Shown here piece after piece: positions 26,607 to 36,842 of a stretch of DNA of 64,000 nucleotides. The first letter of the stretch is position 1; each line of letters opens with the position of its first letter. This DNA is from Arcticibacter tournemirensis. Lineage in GTDB: Bacteria > Bacteroidota > Bacteroidia > Sphingobacteriales > Sphingobacteriaceae. The stretch lies in NCBI RefSeq assembly GCF_006716645.1, contig NZ_VFPL01000001.1, positions 2,294,001-2,358,000 on the forward strand. Direction: 5' to 3'. The notes below the pieces were generated by a model. The model saw only the letters and a program-made list of their open reading frames with translations, made no database searches and was not told where the DNA came from. A program made the position numbers and the translations under genes.

Positions 26607-27891
26607 AGTAAACCTGAAAAGGAATATTCACCGTTGAGGCAAAGCCGGTATTATCCAGTACATACACAAATAACCGGTAATTTCCGGGTTCCTTAACGGA
26701 GGTTTTTATTTGGTTCTTACCGGATGTGACCACCTCTCCATATCTGTCAGGACGTGGTTCATAAGAACCCCCAAATCCTAATACAGTGGCCTCTTTGAGA
26801 ATTTCCCATACATAAGTAAATTGTTTCTGTTCGCGGTCGGTAGCGTCCACTTCCGCTGCGATAATTTCCCCAACACGCACCCGTACATTGCCGGACGCGA
26901 CTTGCCGGTTAAGACGCATCGATTTGATTACCGGCGCAGTCTGCGGAGGTTCCTTCTGTGCCCAGACACGCTGCATAGCTTCCACCATAGGCGTTTTCTC
27001 GCCACTGACAGGAAGACCTTTAACATTTCTTTCTAAAAACATGCTGAACCAGGTAGGCGTACGCTCCTGTTTTTGTCCCCATAAAAAGACGAAAGACCCC
27101 AGACAACGTTTATTAGCCAGAATATAGTTGTTATACCGCTGCTCATATACCTGTCTTTTCTCTTCGCTGGTTTGTTCAAGTGGAGCCCCCCAACTGGTTT
27201 TCGGTACCTCCCAGAAGCCGGTCGGCCCCCATTCAGTCACCATAAAAGCGCCCTTATAGGCAGATTTATTGACCATGTCTGCTATCGAAACAATTGAGCC
27301 GTAACTATTTATACCTACAAAATCTAGCGAAGGGCAGAAGCGGGCAATCGAATCCAATGCCTCTGCGTTATGTGAAATCACGGTGATGACCAGATGTCGT
27401 TTATCAATCGATTTAATAAGCTGCGCAAGTTCTTCAATGAAAAGCCAGGCCGCCCTGATGTTGGCGTTGCCAAGTTCTATTTCGTTTCCAAGTGCCCAGG
27501 CAAGGATGCGGGGTTCGTCTTTATACGCCTCGGCAAGTTGTCGTACATCTGCACGCACCTTATTCTTATAATTTTCATCAAAGTAGGAGGCTGAATCCTT
27601 GGTCATAGAAATGCCTTGCAGGATGTACATATTGCTCGCAGCAGCCAGTTCTGTGTCGTTTTTAATCGACTCCACGGTGCCACCCCAGGTCCTGAATGCA
27701 TTAGCTCCCGAAGCACTCGCCACATCTATGGCGTTTGTGCCACCTACACCCTTGATATAGGTTTGTACACCATCTATATAAAGATGAAAACCGTCCCCGG
27801 CTTTTTTTACCGCAACTCCCTGTTGCGGTTGCCGGGCCGCCGCCGTGGTATACAGCAGCAGCCCGGCAAATAAAACAGATAAAATTTTCAT
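26605..27891 (-). CDS. Secreted glycoside hydrolase, GH2-type TIM barrel
   Basis: 428 residues from the ATG at 27891. Signal peptide MKILSVLFAGLLLYTTAAA. The catalytic barrel (about 25-300) shows YIKGVGGTNAIDVASASGAN, FRTWGG, RILAWALGNEIELGNANIRA with probable acid/base Glu at about 137, and FMVTEWGPTGFWEVP with probable nucleophile Glu at about 220. This matches clan GH-A enzymes of the GH2 barrel type without the usual beta-sandwich domains. About 310-428 is a beta-sandwich accessory domain. It is the last gene of the SusC-SusD-glycosidase operon, so it probably cleaves the glycan bound by that SusD. Confidence 0.82.
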   Translation of the reverse strand: MKILSVLFAGLLLYTTAAARQPQQGVAVKKAGDGFHLYIDGVQTYIKGVGGTNAIDVASASGANAFRTWGGTVESIKNDTELAAASNMYILQGISMTKDSASYFDENYKNKVRADVRQLAEAYKDEPRILAWALGNEIELGNANIRAAWLFIEELAQLIKSIDKRHLVITVISHNAEALDSIARFCPSLDFVGINSYGSIVSIADMVNKSAYKGAFMVTEWGPTGFWEVPKTSWGAPLEQTSEEKRQVYEQRYNNYILANKRCLGSFVFLWGQKQERTPTWFSMFLERNVKGLPVSGEKTPMVEAMQRVWAQKEPPQTAPVIKSMRLNRQVASGNVRVRVGEIIAAEVDATDREQKQFTYVWEILKEATVLGFGGSYEPRPDRYGEVVTSGKNQIKTSVKEPGNYRLFVYVLDNTGFASTVNIPFQVY

Positions 27892-27918
27892 AGCCAATAT
27901 CTCAATTCTGTCTGTTTT

Positions 27919-29472
27919 CTACCTTAAGTTAGTGTTCGCATCAAGCTGAGCTTGTGGGATTGGAACAAATTCGCTCTGTCCGGGAACAAACCGTGATCCA
28001 AAAACCTGTTGTGCGCGTCCGGTGCGAACCAGATCATTAAAACGCTCGCCCCACCATTCGCAGGCAAACTCTGCACGCCTTTCGTCGAGTATTTGTGCCA
28101 GCGTCACACCCGTTATAGGGTTAAGCTTCGCCCGCTCCCGTACCAGGCGGAATGGTGCGTCGCCGCTCTGGCCTTTGCGTACCCGTGCTTCTGCATTCAG
28201 TAGCAGAACATCAGAATACCGTAAGATGCGTACATTGTTATTCGCGCCATATTCCATGCGACCAGGCGTCATCTGCGAGGAAGGCAGGTAGGTCTTACCG
28301 TTAAAGTACTTGATGCCAAACGGATTGCCATATATGCGGTCCCCGCTGGGGGTTGTGGCATAGGTGTCTGTTGTAGCACCGTAACTCAGAATAGTTGTCT
28401 TAAGTCGCACGCTATCATTACGGGCATTCAGAAAATCTACAATGTTCTGCGAAGGGGGTACCCAGCCAGCTCCGGATATAGCACTGCCGCGCTGGTCGCC
28501 CGAAGGACCCTGCCATCTGAAAAATGTACCCCAGTCAACACCCGGGCGAACGATATCACCTGTTGCAAGTCCGAAGTCGGAATATTGTAACTCAAAAAGC
28601 GATTCGTTACTTAGTTTCCCAGGCAGCTTAAACAGCTGATAGAAGTCTCCATACAATGAGAATTTGCCGCTATTGATAATGGCGTCTGTGGCTTCCAAAA
28701 CCGTATTCCAATGCGGGCTGGCGTTATCATTGCCGGCGAGGTCAGCTGCTGCCTTTGCCTTCAGTAACAAGGCGGAATACCTGGTAACAGAGCCCTGGTG
28801 AGTAGCCTGGTTAGGTCTTAAGTCTTCAAGGTCGGGTATACAGGCGTCCATTTCATCGATGATAAACTGGCGAACCTGGGCTGCCGTACTTTTGCCGATG
28901 GTGGCTAACCTGGCGATGTCGTCGCTGTCTGTCAGAATGGGCACATCACCAAAAAGACGGCTCGCCATGAGGTGCGCGTAAGCGCGAATAAAACGTACTT
29001 CAGCCTGGTATCTGCGGTTCAAGGCAGCGTCGGCAGTATTGCCGGAGGGAATGGCGGCAGCGAACAGTTTAAGTTCTGTTAATGCACTGTTTGCGGCAAT
29101 AGCGAGACTGAAGTAGCTGATCCACGATTGGTTAAGGCCCCAATACGACTGTACCGTAGCGTCACGCTGAAAATTCTTGATACTCATCAGCTCGGGATTG
29201 TCATTAGCGCTGGGCGCTCCCTGCTGGTAGTCGTCCTCCCGTACGGTCCGAATTGAAAGGTCGATCCAATGCACGAGGCGGTCATCCGCCGCGGCCCGGT
29301 AGATGCCGGATACAGGAGCATACATCAATGAAAGATTGGTATAGTCGATTTCCTCAGAACGTTGCTGGTTTTCCAGCGGCTTGTCCAGGAATTTTTCACA
29401 TCCGCTGGTCAGGAATAAAACTAACAGATATCCTGCCAGTACTTTATATTTTATATTTTTCATGATAATCAT
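27919..29472 (-). CDS. SusD/RagB-family lipoprotein
   Basis: 517 residues. Lipoprotein signal with lipobox LTSGC (FLTSGCEKFLDKPLENQ). RRYQAEVRFIRAYAHLMASR is the SusD TPR motif, and the end (SQTEFVPIPQAQLDANTNLR type) is typical: EFVPIPQAQLDANTNLR. It follows SusC by 13 nt and precedes the glycosidase by 27 nt. Binds the glycan at the surface. Confidence 0.94.
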   Translation of the reverse strand: MIIMKNIKYKVLAGYLLVLFLTSGCEKFLDKPLENQQRSEEIDYTNLSLMYAPVSGIYRAAADDRLVHWIDLSIRTVREDDYQQGAPSANDNPELMSIKNFQRDATVQSYWGLNQSWISYFSLAIAANSALTELKLFAAAIPSGNTADAALNRRYQAEVRFIRAYAHLMASRLFGDVPILTDSDDIARLATIGKSTAAQVRQFIIDEMDACIPDLEDLRPNQATHQGSVTRYSALLLKAKAAADLAGNDNASPHWNTVLEATDAIINSGKFSLYGDFYQLFKLPGKLSNESLFELQYSDFGLATGDIVRPGVDWGTFFRWQGPSGDQRGSAISGAGWVPPSQNIVDFLNARNDSVRLKTTILSYGATTDTYATTPSGDRIYGNPFGIKYFNGKTYLPSSQMTPGRMEYGANNNVRILRYSDVLLLNAEARVRKGQSGDAPFRLVRERAKLNPITGVTLAQILDERRAEFACEWWGERFNDLVRTGRAQQVFGSRFVPGQSEFVPIPQAQLDANTNLR

Positions 29473-29485
29473 TTTAATGATTGAA

Positions 29486-32400
29486 TTAAAACGTAACGCG
29501 CATACCTAAACTGTAAGTTGACGATACCGGATATACATTAGCGTCGTATCCCATACCCGAGACTTCGGGTGTAAAGCCATTATACTTTGTGAAAATAAAA
29601 GGCCGGTCGGCCGTAGCGTAGATACGTACCGGGATAGATTTCTTCAGGTCAAAGCTGTATCCGAGCTGAATGTTCTGCACCCTGAGATAGGCACCGCTTT
29701 CAACGAAGAATGAACTTGCCTGCAAATTCCATGGAGCTACACTTCCCTGGGCCGAAGGGTAGCTGTTGGTAGAGCCTTCGCCGGTCCAGAGACCCTCAAT
29801 AAAGGCAGCATCTGCATTCATTTGTCCGTATTTGCGCCTCATAGCGCGGTTAAGGTTATGGATCTTGTTCCCAGATACTCCCTGAAGTACTGTGCTGAAA
29901 TCAAATTGCTTATAATTGAACGCGAGATTCAATCCATAAGTGAACTTAGGAAGGTAATTACCGAGATTAATACGGTCAGCCTGATCAAGCTCCCCATTAT
30001 CGTTCTGGTCTTTAAACTTTAAATATCCGGGTTGGATAGGGCCGCCGGGATTAGCCTGATTATATTTACTCGCTATAGGATCGGCATTAATTTCTGCTTG
30101 ATTCTGGTAAACGCCTGCCACCTCATATCCATAATAATAGTTTATCGGCTGTCCTTCTTCAATCCGGGCGGGGAACTCGGCAGACCACTCAGGGAAGCCA
30201 TTCATGATGTTGGCAAGTCCCCCGAGGTCAATTACTCTGTTTTTGAGTGTGGTCGCGTTCACCCCGATAGAATAGCCGAAATCTCCAGCCTTGTCGTTCC
30301 AGTTCAGGCCAATTTCCCAGCCACTGTTAGCAACCCGGCCCCAGTTTCCGTACACCTGGTCCCACATAAAAGGCAGCGGGCGGCTAAATGCCAAATCTCT
30401 GGTTTCGCGGTGGTAATAGTCCACAGTACCATTCAGGCGGTTATTCAGCATCGCAAAATCGAGACCTCCGTCCCATTCCTCAACAACCTCCCATCGTACC
30501 TGCGTAAAGAACCTGTTTACGGTGTATCCCGGTATACGGGTACCATTTGTCGATCCTACGCTTCCGAAGATCCCGGAGGTGTTATTGCCCGAATTGACGA
30601 TAGCGTATCCTGCGTTCGGCTGAATTGCGTCGTTACCCAGCAGCCCCCAGCTTCCCCTGATCTTCAGGTTGTCGAAGAGGGACTGGTCCTGCATGAAATT
30701 TTCCCGACTGATAACCCAGCCCAGACCTACAGAAGGGAAGTACCCCCATTTGGTTTGATATTTAGAGCTTCCGTCAGCCCTGAAGGTCGCCGTAAGCAGG
30801 TATTTATTGTCATAGTCGTAAGTACCGCGGGTAAAGTAGGAGACACCGGAGTTACGAAAACCACCTTCACCATATCCTGTAGCCGAGCCGGTCCCCTGGG
30901 CACCCTGGCCTACATACCAGAACTCACTCGACTCCGGAACATCGTTGGCTGATACCCATGTTTCGCGCCAGCGCTCTTCTCTAACCGATTGGCCAAGCAA
31001 TATTGTCCAATGATGCGGGCCAGCCCCATCGCGGTAAGTCAGCAAATTATCCAGAATGTAATCGGTATTGCGCGTTTGCGCCGAACGCAGATAAGATCTG
31101 TCTGAACGCTGGTTGTTATCAATGTAATAGATCGGCGTGTACTGGATGCCATGGGTAGACTGGTATCGCTGACTAATCTGCGAACGGAAGGTTAGCTTAT
31201 TATTCCAGAACTGCGCTTCTACGTATGCATTAGGCAATACCTGAAAGCCTTTGTTTTCGTTGTGATTATAATAAGCGGTAGCTAAAGGATTATTAAACCA
31301 AAAGCCACTGTTAATTCCTAATGACTGGCTCGTTCCGAATTTGACGGGCTTGGCTAACTCAAGGCTTTCGTCGTATACAGGATATAAGGGCGATGCAAAA
31401 TATGCCTGGCGGAATGCAGCATTGTTAGGTGAAAAGTTTTTGAAGTTGTTTAGATGTGCTGTAACTCCCACCTTTAACCAATCGAATACCTTAGCTTCGG
31501 CCTGCATGCGGATATTATACCTGCGCACATAGTTTTTGGCATCCATAATTCCGTCCTGATCCAGGTAGTTTGCTCCGAAAGTGTAAGTGATCTTTTCGCT
31601 GCCACCCTGTATGTCGACGTTGTGGTTTGTAATCATTGCTCCCGAGCGGAGCAGCGCTCCATACCAGTCTGTATTCATAGCAGGGTTGTCTGCCTGTCCG
31701 CCAAACTTGGCCACAGACGCATCTACAATGCCTTTCTCGCCCTTGGCAATGGCGTAAGCGGCGTACTGAGCTCCGTCGGCCATTTCCAGGACGTTGTTGG
31801 GAGTTTGAAAGCCTACGTAGCCGTTGTAGGTAATGCGTGGTTTCATGTTCAGCTTCCCCTTTTTGGTGGTGACAATAACAACACCGTTTGCGGCTCTTAC
31901 CCCGTAAATGGCGGCGCCTGATGCGTCTTTTAATACCGACATATCAGCAATATCATTAGGATTCAGGAAACTGATATCATTCATGAACATCCCATCGACC
32001 ACATATAGCGGACTTTCATTGTTAAACGAGCCTACACCCCTGATCCTGACGGTTGGAGCGGCCCCCGGTGCACCTGAGCTGACCACCTGCACGCCTGATA
32101 CCGTACCTTGTAAGGCCTCCATCGGTGCAGCAACGGTTCGTTTAACAGCCTGATTCATGTCAACTGTCGTTATAGGAGCTGTCAGATCTCCTTTGCGTTG
32201 CGTTCCGTAACCTACTACTACCACTTCATTTAAGTTAAGAGAACCATCCGGCTGCATCCGGATACGCATTGGTGCCGTGGATATCGCTACAGTTTGTCGC
32301 TCGTATCCTACAGCCGAAATAGTGAGGGAGTCGGCCGACTGAGGAACTGATAAGCTGAAAGTGCCCGTAGCAGAGCTTGTTGTTCCGATGCCGGGTGTTC

Positions 32401-32539
32401 CTTTTACTACTACCGAGCCGGTAACGGGGGCACCCTGTACATCTGTAATAGTGCCCGAGATCATTCTGTTCTGTGCTCTTACATAGGTGTTGGCAACAGA
32501 TAAGAATGCTACAATTAATAATGTAACTCTCTTTCTCAT
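29486..32539 (-). CDS. SusC/RagA-family TonB-linked transporter
   Basis: 1,017 residues without STN domain. Signal peptide, carboxypeptidase-like domain (ISGTITDVQGAPVTGSVVVKG), SusC signature NEVVVVGYGTQRKGDLTAPI, plug motif DGMFMNDISFLNPNDIADMS with VLKDASGAAIYG, and a long barrel ending YSLGMRVTF. With no STN domain it should not signal through a FecR; regulation is more likely by the divergent sensor-regulator at 32722. First gene of the operon SusC-SusD-glycosidase. Confidence 0.95.
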   Translation of the reverse strand: MRKRVTLLIVAFLSVANTYVRAQNRMISGTITDVQGAPVTGSVVVKGTPGIGTTSSATGTFSLSVPQSADSLTISAVGYERQTVAISTAPMRIRMQPDGSLNLNEVVVVGYGTQRKGDLTAPITTVDMNQAVKRTVAAPMEALQGTVSGVQVVSSGAPGAAPTVRIRGVGSFNNESPLYVVDGMFMNDISFLNPNDIADMSVLKDASGAAIYGVRAANGVVIVTTKKGKLNMKPRITYNGYVGFQTPNNVLEMADGAQYAAYAIAKGEKGIVDASVAKFGGQADNPAMNTDWYGALLRSGAMITNHNVDIQGGSEKITYTFGANYLDQDGIMDAKNYVRRYNIRMQAEAKVFDWLKVGVTAHLNNFKNFSPNNAAFRQAYFASPLYPVYDESLELAKPVKFGTSQSLGINSGFWFNNPLATAYYNHNENKGFQVLPNAYVEAQFWNNKLTFRSQISQRYQSTHGIQYTPIYYIDNNQRSDRSYLRSAQTRNTDYILDNLLTYRDGAGPHHWTILLGQSVREERWRETWVSANDVPESSEFWYVGQGAQGTGSATGYGEGGFRNSGVSYFTRGTYDYDNKYLLTATFRADGSSKYQTKWGYFPSVGLGWVISRENFMQDQSLFDNLKIRGSWGLLGNDAIQPNAGYAIVNSGNNTSGIFGSVGSTNGTRIPGYTVNRFFTQVRWEVVEEWDGGLDFAMLNNRLNGTVDYYHRETRDLAFSRPLPFMWDQVYGNWGRVANSGWEIGLNWNDKAGDFGYSIGVNATTLKNRVIDLGGLANIMNGFPEWSAEFPARIEEGQPINYYYGYEVAGVYQNQAEINADPIASKYNQANPGGPIQPGYLKFKDQNDNGELDQADRINLGNYLPKFTYGLNLAFNYKQFDFSTVLQGVSGNKIHNLNRAMRRKYGQMNADAAFIEGLWTGEGSTNSYPSAQGSVAPWNLQASSFFVESGAYLRVQNIQLGYSFDLKKSIPVRIYATADRPFIFTKYNGFTPEVSGMGYDANVYPVSSTYSLGMRVTF

Positions 32540-32721
32540 ACTTGGTAAATTTGATTAGCGATTAATTTTATTTATAATTAGTTCAACAAAAATAGGAGAG
32601 AAACATCTGGCTGGTGATAGTAAGGGGTACGTCATTTATCCTACAATCTGTGAAAGTCGTTTATTTAGCTATTTTTGTACTACGACATTTATACTACAAA
32701 AGTTTATTGAGCATCTATCAT

Positions 32722-35568
32722 ATGAAAAGATTTGACTGTTTGACAGTGTTCTTCGTATTGATTTTAGGTACAATCCCGCTCGCACTTTTAAGTCAGTCTT
32801 CTGCCAGTCTTCCCTGGGTAAAGGCATACAGCAAGGAGGATTTCCAGGGCGGATCGCGCACATGGGTAATTGAACAGGATAGTCGCGGCTATCTGTATTT
32901 TGCTAATAACGATGGGCTGCTCACATTTGACGGGAATTACTGGAAGAAGTTCCGGCTTCCCAATGGCACCATTCTCCGGTCGATATATATTGATAAAAAT
33001 AACCGGGTTTATGTTGGAGCTCAGGGAGAGATAGGTTACTTCGAGCCCGGGATTAACGGACGCCTGACATATACATCACTAAATAAACTGGTGCCTGAAG
33101 GCGACAGGAATTTTGCGGACGTATGGAATACAATAGCCATGGGCAGATCCGTGTTCTTCAGAACTACCGAGTATATTTTCGAATTGAGGGACAACAAGAT
33201 CACCACACATCCTGCTCCTTCAGCGTGGCAGTTCCTCGGGCGAACAAGTGAAGGGCTGATCGCCCAGGATAAGAAGAGCGGTATACTATATTACAGAAAC
33301 AACCAATGGTTGCCCGTTTCGCAAGAGGCACTTAGCAATGTGACTCTTTCCGCTGCACTGCCTGTAGGAGGGGATAGTACGCTGATCGCCACAATTGACA
33401 ACCGTACGTTCCTGCTTCGAAATGGTAAGATCACTCCAATGGATAAGACCTCCCGTCAGGATCTGTATACTCCATCGCTGGCGAGGATCGACAACCAAAC
33501 CTATGTGGTTGGGTCTGCCGCCGGTTGTTATATACGGCATATAGGGGGGCAGATACTGCAACACCTTACTACGGCCGAGGGGTTATCGAGTAATAATGTC
33601 ACAGCCGTATTTGTTGACCGGTCAAAAAATATATGGATAGGTACAGACGGTGGTATCGCCGTGATCGGATATAACAGCGCCGTGCGGTTTATCCATCCGC
33701 TGAAGAGCAGTGACCTTGTAGGTTACTCTGCACGTGTTTTTAAGGGAGGTTTATATTTGTCCACTTCAAATGGCGTGTACCGTGCAGAGATAAACCGTGC
33801 TGCCGGAAGCAAGCGTCTTTCATTCGGCGAGTTTAGCCTTATAAAAGGCACTGATGGCGGCGAGTCATGGCGGCTCGATGAAATTAACGGGGAACTATTG
33901 CTTGCCCATAATTCGGGTGTTTATGTCCTCGAAGGTAGCCAGGCGAAACCAGTTGCTGCAGGGATCGGTTCCTGGATGTTCCTGACTATGACATCGGCCT
34001 TTCCCATAAATCGCGTATTTGTTGGTACATATCAGGGTATCCGGGAACTGAGCTACGGTGACGGCGTTTTCCATGATGTCACTCAGCTGGCCGGCCACCG
34101 GGATTCTTACCGGTTCCTTGCCAAAACTGAAAATGGCGACATATGGGCTTCTCATCCTTACCGTGGCGTTTATCGCCTGCACCTTACAGCACCCGGAAGG
34201 TATAAAACCCGGCTCTATACGGATAAGGACGGACTGCCTTCAGCTTTCCAGAACTTCGTTTTTACGGGCAGGAACCAGAATTTATTTGCCACAAAAAAAG
34301 GGATTTACGAATTCGACACTAAACGCGACAGGTTCATTCCATCGCAGATATTCAAACAACTTAAAGATCTCGAGATAAATTATCTTAAGGAGGACGGTGA
34401 TGGGAACATCTGGTTTTACAGCGGCAAAAGATTAGGTGTATTGCGGCTCCGTCCCGCCGGGAGCAATAAGGCAGGTGTGGTTACTTTCTTTCCTGAATTA
34501 GATGGTTACAGCTCAGAGGGATTTGAAAGTGTTTATCCATATGACGTCAATAATGTCTTTATAGGTTGGGGCAAGGGATTTATACACCTGGACTTCGAAA
34601 AGTATCTCAAACAAGACTCCAGGCCCGTTATCGTATTGTCGGAGGTAACTGCCGTGGCAGAACACGATAGCACCGTATTCGGTGGTTTCAATAACCAGCG
34701 ATTGGGCACTGTCATTCTGCCGGCTGCTTTTAATGCTTTTCGCTTTGCGTATAGTGCAACTGAATATGGCATGGAAAACCGGACACAGTACAGCTATTGG
34801 TTAGAAGGATACGATGAGAAGTGGTCTGCCTGGAGCACAAGCACAGTGAAGCACTATACCAATTTACCCAGTGGCGAGTACCGGTTTAAAGTGAAGGCCC
34901 TGGATAACAGGAACCGAGAATCGGAAGTGTTCTTTTTCCCTTTTAAGATCAGTGCACCATGGTATGCCACCTTTTGGGCTTATGCCTGCTATTTAACATT
35001 GGCAATCGCCTGCGTTTTATTGTTATTAAGATGGCAGAGGCAGGTTTTTTACCGGCAGCAACAAAAATACGAAGCCCAAATGGCGCACCTGCGATATGTG
35101 CATCAGTTGGAAGTGGAAAAACATGAAAGAGAAAATGAAGTGCTGGCAAAGACAAAAGAACTAGCCAATACAAAAATGCAGTTAATGGAAAATACAGATA
35201 CTCTGGTGCGGCTTAAAGATGAGTTAACGAAATTAAACCTAAAGGCTGACGAGGATCCAAAAGATTTGAAACCAATTACCTTGCTGCTCAGGGATCTTGA
35301 AAGGAATAATAAAAATTGGAGTCAGTTCGCACTGCATTTTGATGCCCTCAACGACGGTCTGCTAACCCGTCTCAAGCAAAAACATCCCAATATATCCCGT
35401 ACCGACCTGAAGCTTTGTGCCTACTTGCGGCTCAATTTCTCCTCGAAAGAAATTGCCCAGTTGCAGAATATTTCCATCCGTGCAGTAGAAATGCACCGCT
35501 ACCGTCTGCGGAAGAAACTGGGTCTGCCCACAGAGTTGTCGCTTAGCGATTATCTCGCGGGGGTATAA
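32722..35568 (+). CDS. Triple-Y sensor regulator with LuxR-type helix-turn-helix
   Basis: 948 residues from the ATG at 32722; an in-frame GTG at 32614 would place coding sequence in front of the signal peptide. Signal peptide (about 1-25), then an N-terminal seven-bladed-propeller-type sensor (repeats such as LRSIYIDKNNRVYVGAQGEIG and KNIWIGTDGGIAVIG), a Y_Y_Y domain (YSYWLEGYDEKWSAWSTSTV), one transmembrane helix (ACYLTLAIACVLLLLRW), a coiled coil, and a C-terminal HTH (RTDLKLCAYLRLNFSSKEIA then RAVEMHRYRLRKKLGLP). It is a one-protein membrane-spanning regulator without kinase. It is divergent from the SusC operon and probably controls it in response to the glycan. Confidence 0.9.
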   Translation: MKRFDCLTVFFVLILGTIPLALLSQSSASLPWVKAYSKEDFQGGSRTWVIEQDSRGYLYFANNDGLLTFDGNYWKKFRLPNGTILRSIYIDKNNRVYVGAQGEIGYFEPGINGRLTYTSLNKLVPEGDRNFADVWNTIAMGRSVFFRTTEYIFELRDNKITTHPAPSAWQFLGRTSEGLIAQDKKSGILYYRNNQWLPVSQEALSNVTLSAALPVGGDSTLIATIDNRTFLLRNGKITPMDKTSRQDLYTPSLARIDNQTYVVGSAAGCYIRHIGGQILQHLTTAEGLSSNNVTAVFVDRSKNIWIGTDGGIAVIGYNSAVRFIHPLKSSDLVGYSARVFKGGLYLSTSNGVYRAEINRAAGSKRLSFGEFSLIKGTDGGESWRLDEINGELLLAHNSGVYVLEGSQAKPVAAGIGSWMFLTMTSAFPINRVFVGTYQGIRELSYGDGVFHDVTQLAGHRDSYRFLAKTENGDIWASHPYRGVYRLHLTAPGRYKTRLYTDKDGLPSAFQNFVFTGRNQNLFATKKGIYEFDTKRDRFIPSQIFKQLKDLEINYLKEDGDGNIWFYSGKRLGVLRLRPAGSNKAGVVTFFPELDGYSSEGFESVYPYDVNNVFIGWGKGFIHLDFEKYLKQDSRPVIVLSEVTAVAEHDSTVFGGFNNQRLGTVILPAAFNAFRFAYSATEYGMENRTQYSYWLEGYDEKWSAWSTSTVKHYTNLPSGEYRFKVKALDNRNRESEVFFFPFKISAPWYATFWAYACYLTLAIACVLLLLRWQRQVFYRQQQKYEAQMAHLRYVHQLEVEKHERENEVLAKTKELANTKMQLMENTDTLVRLKDELTKLNLKADEDPKDLKPITLLLRDLERNNKNWSQFALHFDALNDGLLTRLKQKHPNISRTDLKLCAYLRLNFSSKEIAQLQNISIRAVEMHRYRLRKKLGLPTELSLSDYLAGV

Positions 35569-35603
35569 CCTAAGGTGTTTTTCACCAAAGATGTACTGTC
35601 TTT

Positions 35604-35638
35604 TTGAACTAGTGTTTTCTTATCTAAAGCTATATTTG
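35604..35638 (+). promoter_or_regulatory. Promoter of the HD hydrolase gene
   Basis: TATATTTG (35631-35638) with TTG at 35604-35606, spacing 24 nt (slightly long). The ATG at 35658 follows 20 nt downstream. Confidence 0.5.
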
Positions 35639-35657
35639 CAATGCTTAAGCAGCTTAT

Positions 35658-36248
35658 ATGAACTTCGAACAACTTCAAAAACAGATTGATTTCATTCACG
35701 AAATTGATAAAATAAAATATATACAGCGTAGAACGCGTCTTTTTAATAGTGATCGCACAGAAAATGATGCAGAGCATAGCTGGCATCTTGCCTTGATGGC
35801 TATTGTTTTATCAGAGCATAGCGATCAAAAAATAGATCTGCTAAAAGTTGTGAAGATGTTATTGATCCACGACTTGGTGGAAATCGATGCCGGCGACGTC
35901 TTTTTATATGATACAGTTGTTAACCATACAAATACAGAAGCAGAATTAGCAGCGGCCCGGCGGATATTCGGTCTGCTGCCATCAGAGCAGGCAAATGAAC
36001 TTATTTCAGTTTGGGAAGAGTTTGAGGCAGGCGAAACGGCAGAATCTAAGTTTGCCCGTGCAATGGACCGGATGGAACCATTGTTACAAAACAGATCAAA
36101 CAGCGGCGGTACCTGGAAAGAGTTTAATGTGCAGTATGATAAGGTTGTAGAGAAGAAGAGCGTTATAAAGCATGGTTCGCAAGTATTGTGGAGTTATGCT
36201 AAAAAACTGATTGACCAGAGTGTTGAAGACGGCATTTTGCAAAAATAA
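35658..36248 (+). CDS. HD-domain hydrolase (YfbR/HDDC2-like nucleotidase)
   Basis: 196 residues. The HD motif series is clear: NDAEHSWHLALMAIVLSEH gives the first His, LLIHDLVEIDAGD gives the HD pair, and later KFARAMDRMEPLL gives the final Asp. It is close in length and layout to 5'-deoxynucleotidases of the HDDC2/YfbR group, so a metal-dependent nucleotide phosphohydrolase in nucleotide clean-up is likely. Single gene with its own promoter. Confidence 0.88.
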   Translation: MNFEQLQKQIDFIHEIDKIKYIQRRTRLFNSDRTENDAEHSWHLALMAIVLSEHSDQKIDLLKVVKMLLIHDLVEIDAGDVFLYDTVVNHTNTEAELAAARRIFGLLPSEQANELISVWEEFEAGETAESKFARAMDRMEPLLQNRSNSGGTWKEFNVQYDKVVEKKSVIKHGSQVLWSYAKKLIDQSVEDGILQK

Positions 36249-36304
36249 AATGGCTCGTAGCGTTTCATGCCCTTCGAACGTATTCTTAAAGAAAACCAAC
36301 GTAT

Positions 36305-36718
36305 ATGAAGAATCTGAACTTAATTACCATTATTTTTGCCGTTTTGCTGTTCGGTTGTAAAGAGGACCAGGTACAGCCAGAATCTCTCATTGGTACCTGG
36401 GAGTTAAGGCATGTTTTAGGAGTGCAGGTCGCCGGTGCCCCATCTGATTTTCCGAAAGGAAACGGGAGTATTATTCAGTTCTCAGCCGACGAATATCAAC
36501 GGATAGGGGATGGTAAAGTTATTTCAACAGGCACGTACCGGATTATTAAGGAATCAGCTGAGATAGACGGAACGAAATACGATCAGAGGATTATTTTCAA
36601 TGATGACCAATGGAAGACTTTTATTAAATTATCAGGAAATAAACTTCTTCTTTGCAGTGGAACAATAGCAGCTGATGGATCAACAGCTACCTATGAAAAA
36701 ATTATAACTTTAGAGTAA
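36305..36718 (+). CDS. Lipocalin-like lipoprotein of unknown function
   Basis: 137 residues. Lipoprotein signal with lipobox VLLFGC (Cys18). SLIGTWELRHVLGVQVAG followed by beta strands ending with LLLCSGTIAADGSTATYEKI is the pattern of Bacteroidota lipocalin-like proteins (WELR near the start). Ligand unknown. Fifty-six nt after the HD gene, same strand, but not clearly in the same operon. Confidence 0.7.
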   Translation: MKNLNLITIIFAVLLFGCKEDQVQPESLIGTWELRHVLGVQVAGAPSDFPKGNGSIIQFSADEYQRIGDGKVISTGTYRIIKESAEIDGTKYDQRIIFNDDQWKTFIKLSGNKLLLCSGTIAADGSTATYEKIITLE

Positions 36719-36842
36719 TAAACAACGCTAAATTAAGACTGCGAAGCTTGGAGCTTCTATATTTCACATCCGTTTGTCAGCTTTTTGATACACAGGGAAA
36801 TCTGCCACATTTTTTCAGAGATTAGCGGTTTTACTGTTTGTT

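Noticed and set aside
30032-30952. 306-residue plus-strand open frame
   Set aside because: It lies entirely within and antisense to the SusC gene, has no recognisable motif and its composition follows the codon structure of the other strand.
32614-32721. GTG start for the triple-Y regulator
   Set aside because: It adds 36 residues ahead of a normal signal peptide.
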